From positions 1 to 23,341 of the IMG/VR virus record IMGVR_UViG_3300046777_001043: a DNA stretch of 23,341 bases; one strand, written 5' to 3'. A program made the position numbers and the translations under genes. Shown piece by piece: positions 1-6,737 of the stretch; position 1 is the stretch's first letter, and the number at the start of each line of letters is the position of its first letter. Under the pieces are notes generated by a model. The model ran no database searches and was not told where the DNA came from. It saw only the letters and a list, made by a program, of their open reading frames with translations. Origin of the DNA: a virus.

Positions 1-85
1 CTGGTCGCCCCATGCTTTGAGGCTGCGTTGGGGTTTTGCTAACGCCACTTAATTTCTCCCAGATCCAATCCCAAATGAATGGCAT
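1..85 (-). CDS. Partial hypothetical protein, N-terminal end only
   Basis: An open frame starts at an ATG whose A is the last base of the TAA stop of the upstream gene (TAATG junction at 83-87) and runs off the left edge without a stop. It gives 28 residues beginning MPFIWDWIWEKLSG. The Trp-rich start could be amphipathic or membrane-associated. The junction type matches the portal/coiled-coil junction elsewhere in this leftward gene run, which is the main support. No strong Shine-Dalgarno is visible, so translation would depend on re-initiation. Function is not recognised. Confidence 0.5.
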   Translation of the reverse strand, partial: MPFIWDWIWEKLSGVSKTPTQPQSMGRP

Positions 86-354
86 TACTTCTTTAGCTTC
101 GACAGAGTCTGAGCTAACCTCGCACGTTGACCCATTTTGCCAGGCTTTTTAGCAGCCGCAGCAAGTTTCTTAGCGGGGATCTTTTCACCTTTTTTAACGC
201 CCATAGATGCTCTTAGGGCACCTGGTTTTTTAATAGCAGATTGAATCCATTTGCTGGTCGACCCACCTTTTTTCATGGCAACGCCACGCCCTTTAAGGAT
301 GTCGGCTTTAGTTACTTCACCATCATTATTTAAATCTGGAAACGATTTAGCCAC
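85..354 (-). CDS. Small basic phage protein with an N-terminal EF-hand-like loop
   Basis: The chosen start is the GTG at 354, giving MAKSFPDLNNDGEVTKADIL and 89 residues; a longer GTG start at 366 is possible. Residues 7-18 fit a canonical 12-residue EF-hand/dockerin calcium loop, with Asp7, Asn9, Asp11, Gly12, Val14 and Asp18 in the expected positions. The rest is Lys/Ala-rich, with KKPGALRASMGVKKGEKIP and then GQRARLAQTL. I remember similar proteins as common hypothetical proteins near head genes of environmental phages. The start overlaps the end of the upstream gene by 8 bases (GTGGCTAA). A virion or morphogenesis role is inferred from position only. Confidence 0.75.
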   Translation of the reverse strand: MAKSFPDLNNDGEVTKADILKGRGVAMKKGGSTSKWIQSAIKKPGALRASMGVKKGEKIPAKKLAAAAKKPGKMGQRARLAQTLSKLKK

Positions 355-637
355 GATAACCCCCACCTTTTTCTTTGTAACGTTTTGCTAAGAGCTGCGC
401 TTTCCTAGCTGACCATTGACCCGCCGCAGTACCCTGCACAGCTGACGCTTTAATACTTTCAAATAAAGCCTTGCGCATACCAGGCTTCGTATAGTTACCA
501 GCCTGATTAACCTTGGATTTAACTTTGCCACCTTCTGCATAGTAATTAACTTTATCGGGGTTATCCTTACGGGTAATCACCTTTTTCTTAGGCATTTTTG
601 ACGGGCTTATTGCCCCCATACCCCGACTAGCTCTCAT
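347..637 (-). CDS. Conserved phage protein with GQWSARKAQLLAKRYK motif
   Basis: This 96-residue basic protein starts at an ATG overlapping the upstream stop as ATGA. Its N-terminus RGMGAISPSKMPKKKVITRK is followed by YYAEGGKVKSKVNQAGNYTKPGMRK, and it ends in GQWSARKAQLLAKRYKEKGG. This pattern is a widespread hypothetical family in aquatic phages and some large DNA viruses; from memory it resembles DUF5872, which I cannot verify here. A second in-frame Met (MPKKK) is an alternative start but has a poorer ribosome site. The high Lys/Arg content suggests nucleic-acid contact or capsid-interior location, which is inference. It lies in the run of small genes downstream of the capsid genes. Confidence 0.75.
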   Translation of the reverse strand: MRASRGMGAISPSKMPKKKVITRKDNPDKVNYYAEGGKVKSKVNQAGNYTKPGMRKALFESIKASAVQGTAAGQWSARKAQLLAKRYKEKGGGYRG

Positions 638-1125
638 ACCATCCGCCCTTTGGTTTTACCTCGAACAGCACAACCGTCAGCTCGTTTAGAAGCTGTACCG
701 CCAGCCCTGTAGTTATCTGGCATGTCTTGGTTTGATTTACCACGAACTTTATCAAGCATGTCTTTAAATCCAGGATCAGCAGGTTTTTTACTAACTTTGT
801 CCGTTGGGTTTGGATTTTGTTTAGCAGGAGTTGCTGGGACTTTTGGTACTGGATTAACCCGACCAAGTCCGCCTGTGTTCATAGCTTTAACCTTACCGCC
901 TTTTCTGTACCCGGCACTTTCATAAGCTTCGCCCTCACGAGCAGATGCTGGCACTGACTCACGTAATGCTTTACCAGCTCTTATGTCGTCACGAGCAGCT
1001 TTGGCAGCTGTAGTAGAGATTCTAGAAAGAAAATCTTTTTCGCCTTCAATCCCCTGAACCATTAGTCCCCGAGCTTTTTCAAGCTTTTTTGCTTCTTTTT
1101 CAGTGGGTTGTCTGTAAGAACGCAT
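634..1125 (-). CDS. Hypothetical protein with RADGC...GKTKG C-terminal tag
   Basis: This 163-residue protein has a charged helical N-terminal half (MRSYRQPTEKEAKKLEKARG onward). The middle is low-complexity and rich in Pro, Lys and Asn (about residues 85-130). The C-terminus reads GGTASKRADGCAVRGKTKGRMV. The same tail ends or nearly ends three other proteins in this run (1128-1601, 1603-1791, 2048-2368), so it is a shared module rather than a domain of one protein. The start codon lies two bases past the upstream stop, and the ribosome site AAAGGACGG lies inside the coding sequence of the upstream tag. A minor virion protein is a guess from location. Confidence 0.7.
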   Translation of the reverse strand: MRSYRQPTEKEAKKLEKARGLMVQGIEGEKDFLSRISTTAAKAARDDIRAGKALRESVPASAREGEAYESAGYRKGGKVKAMNTGGLGRVNPVPKVPATPAKQNPNPTDKVSKKPADPGFKDMLDKVRGKSNQDMPDNYRAGGTASKRADGCAVRGKTKGRMV

Positions 1126-1127
1126 GA

Positions 1128-1601
1128 TTAAATTATCCGTCCTTTAGTTTTACCTTTAACTGCACAACCGTCAGCACGACTAGAAGCTGAAGATACAGAG
1201 CCGCCTGATTTATAGCTAGTAATGCCAGCTTTTCTACGTAAAAAACGTGTTACATCAGATAAATTGTAGCCTTTTGTGCCTTTAAGAAAAGATGGTTCTT
1301 CGCCAGCAGCTTTTTGTTTTTCGCTTCTTCTGTCGTTACCATAAGTTTCTTTTTTTGGTTCTGCTTTTGGTGCTGGTTTTGCCACCGCTGCTTTTGGTTT
1401 AGCCTTTGGCATATCTGTGCTGTATAGTTCACCAGTCTCAGTGTTTCGTCGTATCTTAGATTCTTTACCGGTTTCATCCTGTAAAGTACCTGCTACGTAA
1501 GCTTTTGCACGAGCACGAGTGTCATCATCAATCCCAGGATTTTGCCCTTGCGTTGACTCTATGTCACCACCTTCTTCAAATTTACGCATTTTACGTTTCA
1601 T
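1128..1601 (-). CDS. Hypothetical protein with RADGC...GKTKG C-terminal tag
   Basis: This 157-residue protein begins MKRKMRKFEEGGDIES. It has an Ala/Lys/Pro low-complexity stretch (PKAKPKAAVAKPAPKAEPKK, about residues 65-84), a short possibly folded segment YNLSDVTRFLRRKAGI, then GGSVSS and the tail RADGCAVKGKTKGRII. The tail shares a 14-base identical stretch with the tail of the neighbouring 634-1125 gene (1162-1175 and 668-681 on the plus strand), so the two ends are recently related at DNA level. The start is preceded by GGAAAGG. Function is unknown. Confidence 0.7.
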   Translation of the reverse strand: MKRKMRKFEEGGDIESTQGQNPGIDDDTRARAKAYVAGTLQDETGKESKIRRNTETGELYSTDMPKAKPKAAVAKPAPKAEPKKETYGNDRRSEKQKAAGEEPSFLKGTKGYNLSDVTRFLRRKAGITSYKSGGSVSSASSRADGCAVKGKTKGRII

Positions 1602-1602
1602 G

Positions 1603-1791
1603 TTAACAAGCCTTTCCGCCGTAAGCCATCTTAATCATTTTGCCTTTTGTGTGGCCTTTAGTTACGCAGCCATCAGCACGGGTTACTCCACCCCCAGCCA
1701 TTTTGTGCATACGCTTTTCATGTCCCTTAACAGCCTCAGCTGCAACCTTCTTCATCATGGGTTTGTCTTTAGCCATATCTGAATGTTTCAT
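1603..1791 (-). CDS. Small phage protein with internal RADGC...HTKG tag
   Basis: This 62-residue protein begins MKHSDMAKDKPMMKKVAAEA and continues KGHEKRMHKMAGGGV. It carries the shared tag as TRADGCVTKGHTKGKMI, followed here by an extra KMAYGGKAC end with a second Cys. The MAKDKPMMKKVA...GHEKRMH pattern recurs, to my memory, in small hypothetical proteins of aquatic phages. The ATG overlaps the stop of the upstream gene as ATGA, with an AAGGA ribosome site in the expected place. An internal start at MAKDKP is possible. Function is unknown. Confidence 0.7.
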   Translation of the reverse strand: MKHSDMAKDKPMMKKVAAEAVKGHEKRMHKMAGGGVTRADGCVTKGHTKGKMIKMAYGGKAC

Positions 1792-2048
1792 GCTACTAAT
1801 CCTTTCTGGATAAGTTGGTCAATTTTTGCTTCAAGCTTATTAAAGCGTTGATCAATATGAACCATAATCTTGTCAATTTCTGCTTGAGTAACGTTATCAC
1901 GAGCCACCTCCACTCTGGTTGCATTTAGCTTCTCATCTAATTCTTTAATCTTGTCCAATTTCTCTCTCACTGCGTATCCAATAATAGATAGCACTACGCT
2001 GATAGCCAAAGACCACAGACCTAATGCTGCACTAATCATCATTTCCAT
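1788..2048 (-). CDS. Single-pass membrane protein with coiled coil
   Basis: The preferred start is the ATG at 2048, overlapping the upstream TGA by one base (TGATG). This gives 86 residues beginning MEMMISAALGLWSLAISVVL. Residues about 4-25 form one hydrophobic segment. After it comes a charged heptad-like helix (REKLDKIKELDEKLNA, then IDQRFNKLEAKIDQLIQK) that predicts a coiled coil. Small membrane proteins of this layout in phages may serve in lysis or membrane contact, but nothing identifies a holin or spanin. A longer start at 2126 would read through the upstream gene in another frame and is rejected. Confidence 0.7.
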   Translation of the reverse strand: MEMMISAALGLWSLAISVVLSIIGYAVREKLDKIKELDEKLNATRVEVARDNVTQAEIDKIMVHIDQRFNKLEAKIDQLIQKGLVA

Positions 2049-2368
2049 CAGATCATCTTCCCTTTGGTTTTGCCACGAACTTCGCAGCCACCACCACGAA
2101 CAGAACCACCTTCTTTGCAGTTCCAAGCCCGTAGGGACTTATTAATCCGTGAGTTTGGATCATTAGCGGTTTTGGCTGAAGTTAATTTCTTCTTCATACC
2201 TTTCATACGGGCGCAGAATGAGTCACGGCGAGGACCGCCCTCTGGTTGTGGACGCTTTAAACCAGGCTTGCCAGGATTGGCTGCATTGTAAGAAGCACGA
2301 CCTTTAGCGTTTAGACCACCACTAGGGTTCTTACCTTCTTTGCGAGTCCACGCAGGGGTCTTAGCCAT
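2048..2368 (-). CDS. Conserved phage protein AWTRKEGK...PEGGPRRDSFCARM, tagged C-terminus
   Basis: This 106-residue basic protein contains AWTRKEGKNPSGGLNAKGRA, then PEGGPRRDSFCARMKGMKKK and a helical region. The pattern belongs to a widespread family of aquatic phages and large DNA viruses, which I associate from memory with DUF6321 (unverified). It ends with GGSVRGGGCEVRGKTKGKMI, a variant of the tag shared with three downstream proteins, with RGGGC in place of RADGC. It overlaps the upstream gene by 8 bases (ATGGCTAA). Its biochemical function is unknown; a virion role is plausible from neighbourhood. Confidence 0.8.
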   Translation of the reverse strand: MAKTPAWTRKEGKNPSGGLNAKGRASYNAANPGKPGLKRPQPEGGPRRDSFCARMKGMKKKLTSAKTANDPNSRINKSLRAWNCKEGGSVRGGGCEVRGKTKGKMI

Positions 2369-2651
2369 AAAACACCGTAACCGTCATATTGGCTGGGGTG
2401 GTTGCATAAATACCATTTTCGCAGCGAATACCTTCACCAGGAATAACAATATTGGAAGCGCCACCAGCGTTTGCTGGGATTACGACTGAAAACACCGTAG
2501 TACCACCAGAGCCATTTTTTAAAGTCAAAGTGCCACCCGCTGTAGGGACGCCAATAACCATACCTTTAATGCGAGCAGAACCCGCAAATACGGCTGCATC
2601 CGTTTGAGCGGCAGCTATCGCTGTCGACTTTACGTCATATTGCATGCCCAT
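2361..2651 (-). CDS. Small beta-rich putative virion protein
   Basis: This 96-residue protein begins MGMQYDVKSTAIAAAQTDAA and consists of alternating hydrophobic stretches with Gly/Thr/Asn turns (GTLTLKNGSGGTTVFSVVIP). That composition suggests a small beta-sandwich such as a decoration or tail-accessory subunit. An AGGAGG ribosome site sits five bases before the chosen ATG; the next in-frame ATG two codons later is possible. It follows the 2664-3152 gene in the same direction. No family is recognised, and the structural role is inferred from composition and position. Confidence 0.7.
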   Translation of the reverse strand: MGMQYDVKSTAIAAAQTDAAVFAGSARIKGMVIGVPTAGGTLTLKNGSGGTTVFSVVIPANAGGASNIVIPGEGIRCENGIYATTPANMTVTVFYG

Positions 2652-2663
2652 AAGAGCCTCCTA

Positions 2664-3152
2664 TTAGACGTTTTGTTGTCCAGCGTCGTATACGTGGTAA
2701 CGAATAATTCCAGAAACAGTACCAGAAGAAGTGCCGTTAGCAGCGCTAGTAACAACAACTAAATTGGTTGCGTTAGCTACATTACCCAAAGAAGCACCAC
2801 CACCTGTACCGCCAGTAGCAATAGTTACACGGGTACCCATGGTTAAGTTAGCCACAAAACCTTGAGGAACATTGGTGCCAAGAGTAGTGGTTTGACCAGG
2901 ACCAACACCAATTAGTGGGGTAAACCCTATGTCAGCACGTCCAGTGCCAGTAGCGCTAACAATAACTTCGGTTACTACTGCGCCAGCAGGAAGAATTAAA
3001 GCTGATCCACCAGAAACATTAAGTACGTTTGCAGTTGCTGCTAAGTTAGCAATATGGAAGGGGGCTGCCATAACCATGGAGCCTGCTTCTGCAGTGCGTG
3101 TTTGATCTCCACCAGTGGAGCGCCATACGGCTGAGGTAGTTGCTAATGCCAT
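2664..3152 (-). CDS. Putative virion protein, Ala/Gly/Thr-rich
   Basis: The start is placed at the ATG giving MALATTSAVWRSTGGDQTRT (162 residues) because AAGGA lies nine bases upstream. An ATG seven codons earlier has no ribosome site. The protein is rich in Ala, Gly, Thr and Val in short beta-like segments (VLNVSGGSALILPAGAVVTE and IATGGTGGGASLGNVANATN), typical of phage decoration or minor structural proteins. It is the first gene after the terminator that follows the capsid gene, so it may have its own promoter in the 3153-3271 gap. No specific family is recognised. Confidence 0.7.
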   Translation of the reverse strand: MALATTSAVWRSTGGDQTRTAEAGSMVMAAPFHIANLAATANVLNVSGGSALILPAGAVVTEVIVSATGTGRADIGFTPLIGVGPGQTTTLGTNVPQGFVANLTMGTRVTIATGGTGGGASLGNVANATNLVVVTSAANGTSSGTVSGIIRYHVYDAGQQNV

Positions 3153-3179
3153 AATAAATTGTCCTTCATACAAAGTTCA

Positions 3180-3222
3180 GCCTATCAATCGTGTATGCGT
3201 CCGCTGGGGCGGTTTGACAGGC
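3180..3222 (-). other. Imperfect stem-loop in a leader region
   Basis: GCCTATCA at 3180-3187 pairs with TGACAGGC at 3215-3222 in 7 of 8 positions, with a short inner CCGC/GCGG pairing. It lies in the 145-base gap between the capsid terminator and the 2664-3152 start, so a leftward transcript would carry it in its 5' leader. It may be a leader structure or chance. Confidence 0.3.
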
Positions 3223-3242
3223 GATTCACCCAGATAAATCAA

Positions 3243-3270
3243 ATCTTACATCAAATAAAAATAAATGCAA
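3243..3270 (-). promoter_or_regulatory. Weak candidate sigma70 promoter, leftward
   Basis: On the minus strand a TTGCAT box is followed after 16 bases by TAAGAT. The match to consensus is moderate. The position just past the capsid-gene terminator is where a promoter would be needed to express the 2664-3152 gene and those beyond it. Read-through of the terminator is the alternative. Confidence 0.3.
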
Positions 3271-3271
3271 C

Positions 3272-3296
3272 AAAAAAGGGGACCGAAGTCCCCTTT
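3272..3296 (-). terminator. Rho-independent terminator after the major capsid gene
   Basis: Read leftward, a perfect GGGGAC / GTCCCC stem with a TTCG loop (extended by AAA/TTT) is followed by six T residues. It begins three bases after the capsid gene stop. The stem is flanked by A and T tracts, so it could also act on the other strand. It divides the leftward operon into a packaging/head part and a small-protein part, probably lowering expression of the latter. Confidence 0.9.
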
Positions 3297-3298
3297 CT

Positions 3299-4207
3299 TT
3301 AGGCTCCTGCGGAACCGAACATTCCGAGTGGATCGGACCAGCCGAAGCTGTAACGCTCACGAGACTTGTAACGTACGTTACCGGTGTCGAAGTCGCCGTC
3401 CATCGAGTTCTGTAAAGGAACACGAACGAAGTGCTTCATACCGTTAGGTACATCAGTGGTCAAGTACCAAGCATTGGTGTCGGTCAAGAAGTGGTTAATG
3501 GTGTAACCCTCTGGAATCGAACCGTTGTTCTTGATAGCGTTGATGTCATTGTCGTTAGTACCAACACGGAGTTCGGTTTCTAGCAAACGAGTTGCAACGA
3601 ACTGTAGTGCAGGTGGAACGATCAATTTACGTGGCTTAGCAGCGATCAAAAGCGAACGCTCGTCTGTCCACAAGCTGATTTGAATAACGGCGGCTTCTAA
3701 AGAAGTCTCGTTAAGGTCAGCAGCGGTCGTAGGAATGTTGCTGTTGGTGCCACCAGAAACGAGTGGGTGGTTGTTTGCGAACAAAGCAACACCGTCACCG
3801 CCTGGATAGCTAGCGCTAAAGCCGTTGTTTAATACAGAAGCAGCACGAACTTGCTTGGTATAAGCCATGGAACGAGCTAAAGCCTTGGTATAACGAGCAG
3901 ACAAGGAGTCATACAAGTTATCTTCAATTGCTTCTTCGGTCAGAGAGAAACCCTGAGCGATCGTTACGTGGGTATAGCGAGCTGTCCAAGCCTCTTGACC
4001 GTTGTCATAAGCAATCGGTGCACCCTCGTTCTTCACGGGAGCGGCACTGAAACCTGATAACTTGGTCTCTTCTTCGAATGAACGCTCAGAGGTCTCTGTT
4101 TCATAGATCTCTTTATGTTCTTCACCATAGCGAGCATACTCAAGACCGAACAAAGCGTTCAAGCCTGGGAGGAGCTCTTTTAGTAGTTGGGCACGAGAAA
4201 TAGCCAT
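3299..4207 (-). CDS. Major capsid protein, HK97-type / Mu gpT-like
   Basis: This 302-residue protein begins MAISRAQLLKELLPGLNALF. It contains WTARYTHVTIAQGFSLTEEA, NLYDSLSARYTKALARSM, GGDGVALFANNHPLVSGG and a C-terminal RYSFGWSDPLGMFGSAGA. These stretches match the Mu-like head subunit type of capsid protein that I know from aquatic phages. In the virion it would form the icosahedral shell through an HK97-like fold. The context is right: terminase, portal, scaffold and a head protein lie upstream on the same strand, and a strong terminator follows directly. A ribosome site AGGAGCTTAG precedes the ATG. There is no sign of a cleavable N-terminal delta domain, so the separate scaffold gene probably drives assembly. 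Confidence 0.9.
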   Translation of the reverse strand: MAISRAQLLKELLPGLNALFGLEYARYGEEHKEIYETETSERSFEEETKLSGFSAAPVKNEGAPIAYDNGQEAWTARYTHVTIAQGFSLTEEAIEDNLYDSLSARYTKALARSMAYTKQVRAASVLNNGFSASYPGGDGVALFANNHPLVSGGTNSNIPTTAADLNETSLEAAVIQISLWTDERSLLIAAKPRKLIVPPALQFVATRLLETELRVGTNDNDINAIKNNGSIPEGYTINHFLTDTNAWYLTTDVPNGMKHFVRVPLQNSMDGDFDTGNVRYKSRERYSFGWSDPLGMFGSAGA

Positions 4208-4219
4208 AATCTAAGCTCC

Positions 4220-4849
4220 TTAAGCTGCGTAATCCACACCCTCACCAGGTGTTAGATATTGATGGTTGTTAAACTTAACGATAACTTCACGGAATGTAGT
4301 TGCAGTCGCAGCGGTATCAGGAACTACAGCGATAACACGAACTGGAAGAACTGCTGCATTGCCTTGTGCATCGGTTGCATAGACAGATACACCAGAATCA
4401 CCAGTGGTGTTAGAACCAGTACCTTGGCGAATCGAGAAGTTAGCGCCAACAGCGCTTTGGTTAACAGTAGTTACAGTAGCATTGCCACTGAAAGTTACTG
4501 CAACTTTAAACGCAGCCATAGGATCATCAACTACATAAGCGACAGCGCTGGTAGCAGCGGCGTTGCCTGGATAGTATTGAGCCTGAACGGTTTGACCTTG
4601 GCTATTGACATACTGAACACCAACAAAAACACCAACGGTGTTATTTGCAGCTGCGGTAGTAGAGTCAACGGTTACGGTTGATTTTTGAATTGTGCCACCA
4701 GCGGCAATACGCACGATGTCGCCGTTGTAGATTGCGGTGTTATATGTGGATGCAATTGGAATCTGACGAACTGCACCTGCATATGGCAAGCCATCTACAC
4801 GGTTGATCGGCTGTAAGCCGTAGGGAGCGTCAACGGTTGGATAAGCCAT
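4220..4849 (-). CDS. Putative head decoration or minor capsid protein
   Basis: This 209-residue protein begins MAYPTVDAPYGLQPINRVDG and continues PYAGAVRQIPIASTYNTAIY, then YNGDIVRIAAGG. Its middle is a Thr/Ala/Val-rich beta region, with a late YATDAQGNAAVLPVRVIAVV. I recall proteins with this YGLQPIN...GAVRQIPI opening next to capsid genes of aquatic phages. The gene sits between the 4872-5321 gene and the capsid gene, with 12 bases to the latter, so stoichiometric co-expression with capsid is expected. Decoration or capsid-stabilising function is inference. Confidence 0.75.
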   Translation of the reverse strand: MAYPTVDAPYGLQPINRVDGLPYAGAVRQIPIASTYNTAIYNGDIVRIAAGGTIQKSTVTVDSTTAAANNTVGVFVGVQYVNSQGQTVQAQYYPGNAAATSAVAYVVDDPMAAFKVAVTFSGNATVTTVNQSAVGANFSIRQGTGSNTTGDSGVSVYATDAQGNAAVLPVRVIAVVPDTAATATTFREVIVKFNNHQYLTPGEGVDYAA

Positions 4850-4871
4850 TTAAATACTCCTAATTAATAAG

Positions 4872-5321
4872 TTAAGAACCTTTACCAAAGGAGCTGGTCG
4901 TCTTTCCCTCATTAAAGAGAGGCATACGAGGATCGCTTTGGCGCATAAGAGTGTTCTCTACAGCATCCATCTGAGCATCGGCTTGATTAGAGTAATATTT
5001 ATTACGCTGTTGCACGAACTCTTCAGGGGTTTTGCAAAGTAACAATCCGCCAATCTCAATGTTGTCTTTGTATCGACTATTGGGATCAACTAGCATTTGA
5101 AATTTTGGTTGTTCTTCAATTCTTACTGGCTCCCAACCTTCTCTGAGTTTGGCAGATAAGTTGCGTGGGTCAGCTTGATTTAAAGATGCAACACGAATCC
5201 ACCGGTAAGCATAACCAGCCTGTTTGTCGGGTTCTGGTAATAGCTCTGGAGGAGCCCAATGCGTGGGGCGCTCCACTGCGGTGCGTTTGTCTAATTCACG
5301 GGTCAGTCTGTTTTCAGCCAT
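4872..5321 (-). CDS. Conserved phage protein of the head gene cluster
   Basis: The start is set at the ATG giving MAENRLTRELDKRTAVERPT (149 residues), because GGAGG lies seven bases upstream. The longer ATG at 5348 has no such site. The protein has a mixed sequence with YAYRWIRVASLNQADPRNLS, AKLREGWEPVRIEEQPKF and IEIGGLLLCKTPEEFVQQRN, and a disordered Ser/Gly end. It overlaps the scaffold gene end by 8 bases (ATGGCTGA), so translation is coupled. No family is recognised. A head-assembly or head-completion role is inferred from its place between scaffold and capsid. Confidence 0.75.
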   Translation of the reverse strand: MAENRLTRELDKRTAVERPTHWAPPELLPEPDKQAGYAYRWIRVASLNQADPRNLSAKLREGWEPVRIEEQPKFQMLVDPNSRYKDNIEIGGLLLCKTPEEFVQQRNKYYSNQADAQMDAVENTLMRQSDPRMPLFNEGKTTSSFGKGS

Positions 5322-6300
5322 TTGAAGCCTCCAATTTGTTTTGTTCACGGGCGTAGATCTCTGGGGTAAGGCCTAACTTCTTAATTAAGGCCATTTGTGA
5401 CTGCTTTAACCGTACCTGTTTGGAGGACGTTGAGCGAGTCGCCGGAGCTACAACCGTACTTGGCTTCGCTTTCGGAGCTGTTTGGGGCTCTGGTTCTGGC
5501 TCAGCCTGACTACCTTCTTCCATAGTTTCAAAGTACTCTGGAAACTTTTTGCGCATTGTTTTGTCAATGTGCTTGAAGTACTGATCGGTACCTACGACTT
5601 TTGGGCCATACTCATCGATCAACTCTTCATGTATCCCTACAGCAAAATTGGACATAGCTTTTTTGGAACCATACCAAGGATTATCATCCAACCAAGCTTG
5701 CGTTTTGGCGTCAACCTTGGGTTGTTGCTGCGATTGGGGTATTTGTACCTCATTTTCTGTTTCTTGTAAAGCAGTAGGTTTAAATTCTTTTGCCTGCTGT
5801 GCTTTATATGTTGCTTCTGAGAGAGCGGCTTGTGCTTCAACGATGCGATCTGCGTCACCAGACTCTAGCGCTTCTTTATATTCACGCTTAGCCATATTTA
5901 ATGTGGTGTCGGCAGCGCTTTGAACAGTCTCAATATAGGTTTTTTCACCAGCACTATATTGTGCTTTGAGCTTTTTGTTCTCTTCGATCACTCGTTTTGC
6001 CAGTTCAATCGCTTCTTGTTGCTCACGCAAAGCGGCTTCTTTAGCACGACGCTCATCGTTCCAGACCTTTTTATACTGTTTAATACGCTCTTTCTGTGCC
6101 TTGGGATCTAGTTCTTCCTGATCTTCATCAGCAACTTCTAGCTTTTTAACGACCTCTTCGGGCATTGGCTTCTGGCCTTTATCCTCTGGAGGGGTGTCGT
6201 CCTCGACAATATATTCGACTTCATCAGCTGCTTCTAAGGGTTTACCCTTAGTTTCTGCTTCATCGGGGAACTTAAATTCTTCTTTTTCAAATTCAGCCAT
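5314..6300 (-). CDS. Putative head scaffolding protein
   Basis: This 328-residue protein has a strongly acidic N-terminal region (residues 1-60, e.g. EVEYIVEDDTPPEDK). A long charged helix predicted to be a coiled coil follows at about residues 65-180 (NDERRAKEAALREQQEAIEL and ALESGDADRIVEAQAALSEA). Next comes a short folded piece around WLDDNPWYGSKKAMSNF, a Pro/Glu/Ala low-complexity linker, and a basic C-terminus (SSKQVRLKQSQMALIKKLG). That order matches phage scaffolding proteins, whose basic tail contacts the coat protein. Its place between portal and capsid genes fits. No protease motif is visible. Confidence 0.8.
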   Translation of the reverse strand: MAEFEKEEFKFPDEAETKGKPLEAADEVEYIVEDDTPPEDKGQKPMPEEVVKKLEVADEDQEELDPKAQKERIKQYKKVWNDERRAKEAALREQQEAIELAKRVIEENKKLKAQYSAGEKTYIETVQSAADTTLNMAKREYKEALESGDADRIVEAQAALSEATYKAQQAKEFKPTALQETENEVQIPQSQQQPKVDAKTQAWLDDNPWYGSKKAMSNFAVGIHEELIDEYGPKVVGTDQYFKHIDKTMRKKFPEYFETMEEGSQAEPEPEPQTAPKAKPSTVVAPATRSTSSKQVRLKQSQMALIKKLGLTPEIYAREQNKLEASNG

Positions 6301-6311
6301 GATTTAGCTCC

Positions 6312-6737
6312 TTAAATAAATTTACGGGTTATGCCACGAGGATCTTGAACAACGGCTTCAACTGAATCGTCATTAATAATCCTAAACTCCCGACCATGTA
6401 TTACTAGGCGGGTGCCAGCATTCGGTCTAACCAGAACAAAGTCGCCTTCTCGGCACCAGGGTCCGCTTGGGAACCTAGACTCGTCTTTATAGCAATCAGG
6501 TCCAAGAGCCACCACGAACAATACTGTGGTTAGGATCTCGTCCTTCTTTACTAGGTCATCCGGCTTAACTAAATCAGAACCTTCAAACTTTTGTTCTACT
6601 TCTGGAATCGCACACAAAATGCGGTAGCCAGATGGAATCGGAAGCTGGCGAGCTTTCTCTTCTACGGCTTTTGCAAAATCTACTGCTCCTATTACTTGCG
6701 GTTTATCGGGGTTTGTGCCGATAAGGATTTCACTCAT
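6312..6737 (-). CDS. Phage GroES-like co-chaperonin
   Basis: This 141-residue protein has the Cpn10 beta-barrel pattern. About 30 N-terminal residues precede PSGYRILCAIPEVEQKFEGS. The mobile-loop region contains GSDLVKPDDLVKKDE, then ILTTVLFVVALGPDCYKDES, GPWCREGDFVLVRPNAGTRL and HGREFRIINDDSVEAVVQDP. Cellular GroES is about 97 residues, so this form is longer at the N-terminus and in the GPWCREGD insertion, as I recall for virus-encoded versions. It would cap the host GroEL ring and adapt it to fold phage proteins, as T4 gp31 does for its capsid. It overlaps the upstream gene by 8 bases, with a GGAG site, and sits directly before the scaffold gene. Confidence 0.85.
   Translation of the reverse strand: MSEILIGTNPDKPQVIGAVDFAKAVEEKARQLPIPSGYRILCAIPEVEQKFEGSDLVKPDDLVKKDEILTTVLFVVALGPDCYKDESRFPSGPWCREGDFVLVRPNAGTRLVIHGREFRIINDDSVEAVVQDPRGITRKFI

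Noticed and set aside
2049-2126. Longer start for the membrane coiled-coil gene
   Set aside because: The extension (MELQRRWFCSWWWLRSSW...) is read from the end of the upstream gene in another frame. The TGATG junction at 2048 is the better start.
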